Part shown: piece after piece, positions 59,021-64,000 of the stretch | How the letters are laid out: each line of letters opens with the position of its first letter | Numbering within the stretch: the stretch's first letter is position 1 | NCBI RefSeq assembly: GCF_030530635.1 | Contig: NZ_JAUMUL010000003.1 | Coordinates: 82,511 to 146,510 of the forward strand | From: Actinomyces sp. | GTDB lineage: Bacteria > Actinomycetota > Actinomycetes > Actinomycetales > Actinomycetaceae | Length of the DNA: 64,000 bases | Direction: 5' to 3' | Made by a program: the position numbers and the translations under genes | Notes under the pieces: generated by a model | What the model was told of the DNA's origin: nothing | The model's input: the letters and a program-made list of their open reading frames with translations, nothing else | Databases searched by the model: none

Positions 59021-59079
59021 GACACGGCGAGGCCGGCACTGATGGCGTAGGAGGTCCCGGGGTCCGGGCGGTGGCGCGG

Positions 59080-62000
59080 TCAGGAGGCGATGACGCGCAG
59101 CCTGGAGCCCGTGAGGGAGCGGGTGACTTCGATGCGGTCGGCCACCTGCCGGCGCAGCTCCTCCACGTGGGAGACGATGCCGACCGTGCGGCCTCCGGCC
59201 TGCAGGCGGCCCAGCTCCGCCAGTACGTTCTGCAGGGTCTCGGGGTCCAGGGAGCCGAAGCCCTCGTCGATGAACAGCGTGTCCATGGTCACACCGCCGG
59301 ATTCGGCCGTGACGACGTCGGCCAGGGCCAGGGCGAGGGACAGGGACACGTAGAAGGTCTCCCCGCCGGACAGCGTCTTGGGTCCGCGTATCCCGGAGCC
59401 GGAGAAGTGGTCGATGATGCCGAGGCCGAGCCCGCGATCGGTGCGGCTCCTGGTGCCGGCCTCGTCGTCTACGTGGACGAGTTCGTAGCGGCCCGCGGAC
59501 ATCTGGGACAGGCGCTGGTTGGCGAATACCAGCACCTCCTTGAAGCGCTCCAGCAGCACCCAGGTGGCCAGCGGGGTGGCGGCGTCGTTGTGCCCGGAGG
59601 CGATGGCGACCACCTCCCACAGCGCGGCGGAGTCCTGGGCGGTTGCGGCCAGGGCGGTGGCGGCGTGCTCGACGCCGTCGGCGGCCTCCTGGATGCGGTC
59701 CCGGCGGGAGCCGGCCTGTTCCAGCGCCTCCATTGCGGCGCGGTAGGCGGAGTCGGCGGCCGCCAGGCGCTCGCGGGCGCCGGCCACGTCGGCGGTCTCC
59801 TCACCTGTGAGGGAGGCGATGGTCTCATCCTGGGTCAGGCCGTGCCGGACGCGTTCGCGCCGGGCGGTGACCTCGGCGACCTTCTGCTCCAGGGCGGCGA
59901 GTTCGGGGCCGCTCAGGGAGGCGGCCTGGGCCTGGGCCGCGGAGGCGAAGCCGCCCTGCGTGATGGCTTCGGCCAGCTCGGTGTGGGCGTGCATGGCCCT
60001 CTTGGTGGCCTCGGCTGCCCGGGTGAGTAGGTCCGCCAGCTGCCCGGCGGTGTCGGCGGCGGCGCTCAGGGCGTGCATGTGTGCGGCGACGGACTCGTAG
60101 CCGCCCTGCGCGGTGCGGCAGCGCTCCCGGTCGCGGGTGAGTGCTTCTGCCTGCGAGTCGAGTCGGGCGCCTTCCTGGGCGAGTTCGGTCCGCTGCTGTT
60201 CGAGCCGGGTGCGCAGCTGCTCGGTGGTGCGGGTGAAGTCTGCAAGCTGGGACTCCAGCTCCGCTGCGGGCGCGGCGGCCTGCTGCGCGGCGTCGAGTTC
60301 ACGGCGCGCGTCCTCCAGTGCCTGGGCTAGTTCCGTGGTGGGGGCCTGCCCGGCGGTGGCGCGGGCGGTTGCCTGCTCGGCGACGAGCGCCTCGTGGTTC
60401 TTGACCTGTTCTGCGAGGTCGGTGTCTGCCTGGCGCTGGGCGGCCTCGGCGGCCTGAACCTCCGCGCGGGAGATGGTCTCCTGGCCGGGGACGGCGGGTG
60501 CAGGGTGCTCGGTTGAGCCGCACACCGGGCAGGGGCGGCCGGGGACCAGCTCGGTGACGATTGAGCCGGCCGTGGCACTGATCCACGCCTCGCGCCGCCG
60601 CGACACGAGGGCGCCGGCCTCACGTGCCGCGGCGGTGGCGGACTCGACGCCGACCTGTGCGGCGGCGATCCGGGCGGTCAGGGCATCTGCACGCCGGGCG
60701 GCCTCAAGGCGTTCGGCACGGGCGGCCCGCTCCACGCGCAGCTCGGGCACCCTTCCCTGGGCGGCGCGCGCGGCGGCGAGTGCCTCCTCCAGCTCGGCCT
60801 GCCGAGCGGGTCGCTGCGCCAGCTGGGTGGCGGCGGCGTCGGTGTCCGCCTGGCTGGTGGCGAGGCGCTGCCGTGCCGCCTCCATTTCCAGGGTACGGGC
60901 GTCCAGCCCGTCTTCGAGTTCGACGACGGCGCTGAGGCTCCCCGCCCGGGTACGCAGGGAGTGGCCGCGCGCGGTGATGGCACGGGCGGCCTCGGTGAGG
61001 GTGTCCAGGACGGGGCGCGCATGTGGGGAGTCCGGGGCGGTCGGCGTGGGCGCGTCGGCGGCCGGGATCAGGGTGGTGAGCCCTTCCAGCGATGACCGGG
61101 CGGGCTCGTACTCGGCGATGGTGAGCGGGGCCGCGGTGCCTGGGCCGGCCTCGGTGCCGGTGTCGAGGGGGCGGTTGCCCGCCAGGAACTTGACGGCGGC
61201 CTGGTGGGCGTCGTGGGCGGTGCGGGTGGCTTCCTGCACGCGGGCCAGCACGGGGATGACGGTGGCGGCTCTGCGGGCGGCCTCTGCGCGGGCGGCGTCG
61301 GCGGCGTCCTGGGCGGCGCAGGCTTCGAGCTGCTGGCGCTCGGCCACCAGGCGGGCGCGCCGGTCCAGTCGTTCTTGCAGGGAGGTGGCGGCGTTTACGG
61401 CGTCGGTCGCCTCCTGGTGGGCGGTGGCGGTGGCGTCCAGAGCCTGTTGGGCGGGTTCGACCGCAGCGGTGGCGGCCTGCACGGCGGCTGCCCCGATGGC
61501 GGTGATGGCTTCGGCGTCGGGCATGTGGGCGGCCACGAGGGCCTCCAGCTGTGCTGCGGGCTCGGCGTCGGTAAGCAGCGGCGCCAGGATGTCGGCGCGG
61601 GCGCGCAGCGCCTGGCGGGCGGATTCCACCTGCTGCTCCAGGGCGCGACCGCGCACGCGCAGCGCCTCCTGCATATCGTCGAAGATGCGGGTGCCGAATA
61701 CGTCGCGCAGTAGTCGGCGGCGCTGTTTGGACTCGGCCCGCAGGAACTGGGCGAACTTCCCCTGGGGCAGGATGACGGTCTGGGTGAACTGCTCGCGGTC
61801 AAGGCCGACGATTCGCCGGATCTCCTGGCCGGCCTCGTCGATGCGGGTGATCGGCTCGGTGGCGGGTGCGCCGTCGGGGGCGGACAGCCGCCACAGCTTC
61901 ACGGATGCGTTCTGCCTGGTGGTGCCGTCTCCGCGCAGTTTGGGGCGCATGTACTCGGGGGTGCGCAGGATGCGGTAGACGCCGGCGGAGGTGGAGAAGA

Positions 62001-62247
62001 CGAGTTCGACCTCGCTGGGGTCGGTGCCGGCCACCAGGGTGGAGCGGATCCGTTGCTTGGAGGAGCCGTCTGAGTCGGCGACTTCCCCGTAGAGGGCGAA
62101 GACGATGGCGTCGATGATGGTGGTCTTGCCCGATCCGGTGGGGCCGGTCAGCAGGAAGCGGCCGGAGGCGGCGAAGCGGTCGAAGTCGATGGTCTGGGTG
62201 CCTGCGAATGGACCCACCCCGGTGATGGTCAGGCGGTGTAGTCGCAT
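59080..62247 (-). CDS. sbcC: Nuclease SbcCD subunit C (Rad50-like SMC ATPase)
   Basis: The 1055-residue protein has Walker A LLTGPTGSGKTTIIDAIVFA near residue 35, two long coiled-coil arms, the zinc hook PCPVCGSTEHP in the middle, and at the C terminus the signature KTLSGGETFYVSLSLALALA with Walker B TLFIDEGFGSLDPETL. SbcC clamps DNA and drives the SbcD nuclease to cut hairpins and blocked ends. ATG 62247 overlaps the sbcD stop by 1 nt (TGATG). The frame stays open upstream through sbcD but that part is only a shadow. Confidence 0.95.
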   Translation of the reverse strand: MRLHRLTITGVGPFAGTQTIDFDRFAASGRFLLTGPTGSGKTTIIDAIVFALYGEVADSDGSSKQRIRSTLVAGTDPSEVELVFSTSAGVYRILRTPEYMRPKLRGDGTTRQNASVKLWRLSAPDGAPATEPITRIDEAGQEIRRIVGLDREQFTQTVILPQGKFAQFLRAESKQRRRLLRDVFGTRIFDDMQEALRVRGRALEQQVESARQALRARADILAPLLTDAEPAAQLEALVAAHMPDAEAITAIGAAAVQAATAAVEPAQQALDATATAHQEATDAVNAATSLQERLDRRARLVAERQQLEACAAQDAADAARAEAARRAATVIPVLARVQEATRTAHDAHQAAVKFLAGNRPLDTGTEAGPGTAAPLTIAEYEPARSSLEGLTTLIPAADAPTPTAPDSPHARPVLDTLTEAARAITARGHSLRTRAGSLSAVVELEDGLDARTLEMEAARQRLATSQADTDAAATQLAQRPARQAELEEALAAARAAQGRVPELRVERAARAERLEAARRADALTARIAAAQVGVESATAAAREAGALVSRRREAWISATAGSIVTELVPGRPCPVCGSTEHPAPAVPGQETISRAEVQAAEAAQRQADTDLAEQVKNHEALVAEQATARATAGQAPTTELAQALEDARRELDAAQQAAAPAAELESQLADFTRTTEQLRTRLEQQRTELAQEGARLDSQAEALTRDRERCRTAQGGYESVAAHMHALSAAADTAGQLADLLTRAAEATKRAMHAHTELAEAITQGGFASAAQAQAASLSGPELAALEQKVAEVTARRERVRHGLTQDETIASLTGEETADVAGARERLAAADSAYRAAMEALEQAGSRRDRIQEAADGVEHAATALAATAQDSAALWEVVAIASGHNDAATPLATWVLLERFKEVLVFANQRLSQMSAGRYELVHVDDEAGTRSRTDRGLGLGIIDHFSGSGIRGPKTLSGGETFYVSLSLALALADVVTAESGGVTMDTLFIDEGFGSLDPETLQNVLAELGRLQAGGRTVGIVSHVEELRRQVADRIEVTRSLTGSRLRVIAS

Positions 62248-63596
62248 CAGCGTTCCTCCTTGGACTGGGCGTGGGTGCGGGCGGCGTCGTAGGCCTCGGA
62301 CATGACCGCGTGCTGGGCGGGAGTCGGGTTGTGCCCGAGCATTTCGGCAAGGAAGCGGTCGGCGACGTCCACCGGGTCCGAGGCGCGGGTGACGGTGATG
62401 GTTTCGCGCTCGGACTGCTCGGGGCGGGTGTGGGAGAAGGCCAGCAGGTTGGGGAAGTGTTTCTTCAACTGCACCATGGTGTCCGGGAGCATGGGGCCGG
62501 TGAGTTCCACGCGCACCCAGTCGCGGCAGTGGATCGTGTTCGCGGGGGCGAGGAGCTCCTCGAGCGTGCCGCGCAGCGTGGTGGCCCGGTAGGGCACGGG
62601 CGTGGGGATCCGCTCCAGGCTGGTGACGCCGCTGGGTCCCAGTTCCAGCAGTATGGAGGACTTGGCGGCGTCGGCCTCCGGGAAGGAGAAGGGCAGCGGG
62701 CTGCCGGAGTAGGCCAGGCGCGGGTGGGTGGGGGTGCCCGCGCCCGACGGGGGTGCTTCGGCGGTGGGTGCGTGCAGTTCCTGGGGGCGGTGGAGGTGGC
62801 CGAGGGCCACGTAGTCGAGCCCGCCGGAGGCTCCGGCCAGCGGTGAGCCGCCGAGCGTGGCGAACACTCCCGCCGGGATCGAGTCGACTCCGCCGACGCG
62901 GATGTCCCGCTCGGAGTCGGGGCTTGCCTGCCCGCCGACGACGAAGGCGTGCGCCATGGTCAGCGCGGGCACCCGCGCGCCGTCGTCGGCGCGGCGGGAG
63001 GCCAGGTCTCGGGCCACCAGCCGCAGTGCCCCGGAGACCACCGCCTCGTGGCTGCGGGGCAGGAGCGGGTGGCCGTCGGCGGTGGGGGACTCGGCGTCGG
63101 CGGGGGAGGGGGGCTCGGGCGGAGCGGCGGGGGCGTCTGTGCGTTCCCCGAGGCGCTCGGAGAGCAGCCCGGGCAGGGTCTCGCGGGCGGCGTCCGGGTC
63201 CAGGTAGGGCAGGGCGTAGACGTACAGGCCGGGGCGGCCGGCGGCGTCGGGGATGATGACGGGGCGGTCTACGTCCGCTACGCGCACGCGCAGGTCCAGC
63301 CCCTCGCGCAGCAGGGAGGCGGCGAAGCCGAGCCGCTGGGCGGAGTCGTGGTTGCCGGGGGTGAGTACCACGCGGGTGCGGTCGGCCAGGCGGCACAGGG
63401 TGTCATCGAGCAGGCGGACGGCGGCGGTGGGTGGGATGGCGCGGTCATAGACGTCTCCGGAGATGACGACGGCGTCCACCTGCGCGGAGTCGACCAGTTC
63501 GATCAGGTGGTCGGCGAAGGTTGCCTGGGCGTCGTCGAGCACCCGGCCGTGGAAGGTGCGCCCGAGGTGCCAGTCGGAGGTGTGGAGGATCCGCAT
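62247..63596 (-). CDS. sbcD: Nuclease SbcCD subunit D (Mre11-like)
   Basis: The 449-residue nuclease starts MRILHTSDWHLGRTFHGR, with further metal-ligand motifs VVISGDVYDRAIPP, LTPGNHDSAQRL and a YVALGHLHRPQ segment. It forms the catalytic pair of SbcC. A disordered Pro/Glu/Ala insert lies near residues 150-180, longer than in E. coli SbcD. The gene has no neighbour closely upstream; its promoter must lie in the poorly conserved sequence after 63596. Confidence 0.94.
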   Translation of the reverse strand: MRILHTSDWHLGRTFHGRVLDDAQATFADHLIELVDSAQVDAVVISGDVYDRAIPPTAAVRLLDDTLCRLADRTRVVLTPGNHDSAQRLGFAASLLREGLDLRVRVADVDRPVIIPDAAGRPGLYVYALPYLDPDAARETLPGLLSERLGERTDAPAAPPEPPSPADAESPTADGHPLLPRSHEAVVSGALRLVARDLASRRADDGARVPALTMAHAFVVGGQASPDSERDIRVGGVDSIPAGVFATLGGSPLAGASGGLDYVALGHLHRPQELHAPTAEAPPSGAGTPTHPRLAYSGSPLPFSFPEADAAKSSILLELGPSGVTSLERIPTPVPYRATTLRGTLEELLAPANTIHCRDWVRVELTGPMLPDTMVQLKKHFPNLLAFSHTRPEQSERETITVTRASDPVDVADRFLAEMLGHNPTPAQHAVMSEAYDAARTHAQSKEER

Positions 63597-63696
63597 GCCC
63601 GCAGCCTCTCACAGACCTCCGACACGAATTCGAGGTGCTTAGCGGGTGGCGTTCAGGGGACTGCTGTCCAGCACTCAGCAGGCGAGCGCGCGGCGG
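63597..63696. other. Region upstream of sbcD
   Basis: These 100 bp contain no reading frame I can support. They should hold the sbcD promoter on the minus strand, but no convincing -35/-10 pair is seen. Confidence 0.4.
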
Positions 63697-64000
63697 TCAG
63701 CCGACGTGGTGAACCTGCGTTAGGGAGTCGACATTGGGGACGATGTCGATCTCCCAACTGGAGTGGTCGGTGGCCGCGTCAACGGTATCGAGGTAATCGA
63801 CGACCTGCTGGCGTGCCCGGTAGAGGCGGGCTACCTAGATGATTGATTCCAGGGGGTGGGTGTCGGCGTGGGAGCGTGCGTTGGGGATGAGGGCCTCGCA
63901 GGATCGGTGCTGATATAACCGTTTCCCGTCTGCCTTGGAGGCTGAGAAGAGGGCGTGTTCAATGGTCTGTGTAAGCCCTGATTGAGAGGACCTACTGTCA
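63697..64000 (-). pseudogene. Decayed gene fragment with in-frame amber stop
   Basis: On the minus strand a frame enters at the window edge and reads to TGA at 63697-63699, interrupted once by TAG at 63835-63837. Both sides look protein-like (SKADGKRLYQHRSCEALIP before, ARLYRARQQVVDYLDTVDAA after), with no long low-complexity bias. I do not recognise the family. It may be the 3' part of a broken gene that starts beyond the window. A chance open frame in GC-rich DNA is the alternative. Confidence 0.35.

Noticed and set aside
60473..61978. 501-codon plus-strand frame inside sbcC
   Set aside because: It is antisense to the coiled-coil and zinc-hook region and is almost only Ala, Arg and Ser.
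62248..63396. Upstream extension of sbcC through sbcD to 1438 residues
   Set aside because: The extra 380 residues are an Arg/Pro-rich out-of-frame reading of sbcD. The ATG at 62247 gives the conserved SbcC start.
1..64000. CRISPR arrays, tRNA, rRNA or prophage
   Set aside because: No regularly spaced repeats, no cloverleaf-like intergenic segments and no phage structural genes were seen when reading the intergenic regions.

Overview
This 64 kb window is chromosomal DNA from a high-GC Gram-positive bacterium. A WhiB regulator, the MtrA-MtrB-LpqB cassette, SecA without a C-terminal zinc finger, DUF3499, TIGR03089 and an Rv3235-like protein all point to Actinomycetota. A fused RmlC-RmlD enzyme and the overall gene set suggest Actinomycetaceae (Actinomyces or a close relative); that family assignment is inference. 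No rRNA, tRNA, CRISPR array or prophage was found.

Region 1 (1-28 kb) is a surface polysaccharide locus built from several convergent and divergent blocks. Left to right it holds a 5'-truncated YfhO-like multi-spanning protein; a leftward trio of polyprenyl-phosphate-type glycosyltransferase (GT), GT4 and lysyl-PG-synthase-TM-like membrane protein; a decayed ISAs1-type insertion sequence (5701-7016) with intact inverted repeats and target duplication; a rightward Wzm-Wzt ABC exporter with two GTs; a leftward double-headed GT of 867 aa; a rightward block with a small coiled-coil protein, a GT2, a GT-C-like membrane protein, UDP-glucose dehydrogenase, a DPM-like GT2, a DUF2304 protein and another GT2; a leftward block with a Wzx-like flippase and two GT2 proteins; and dTDP-rhamnose genes rmlA and rmlCD, with manA divergent. 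Together they look able to make, extend, decorate and export a rhamnose-containing glycan, probably with uronic acid. rmlB is not in the window.

Region 2 (28-38 kb) carries TIGR03089, a WhiB2-like regulator, a 1353-aa GT2/membrane fusion, a DUF5719 protein, a metallopeptidase-like protein without its zinc motif, DUF3499, and a divergent RDD/SpoIIM pair. Region 3 (38-43.5 kb) is one leftward operon of a membrane protein, DUF4129, DUF4350, a MoxR ATPase and DUF58. Region 4 (43.7-53.2 kb) has mtrA-mtrB-lpqB, then hpf and comF on the opposite strand, then secA. From memory of the Mycobacterium tuberculosis Rv3235-Rv3268 interval, much of regions 2-4 is ancestral actinobacterial synteny, with hpf-comF inverted here.

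Region 5 (53.2-59 kb) holds Rv3235-like and LysM genes under a consensus sigma-70 promoter, a CpaE-like ATPase with a SAF-domain (CpaB-like) protein but no other Tad genes, an excisionase-type HTH protein, a conserved hypothetical and a DUF6912 protein. Region 6 (59-63.6 kb) is the sbcD-sbcC nuclease operon. The last 400 bp holds what looks like a decayed gene fragment with an in-frame stop.

Within the polysaccharide locus most genes overlap their neighbours by 1-20 nt and appear translationally coupled. Several block-first genes have a -10-like hexamer 6-8 nt before ATG, suggesting leaderless mRNAs.
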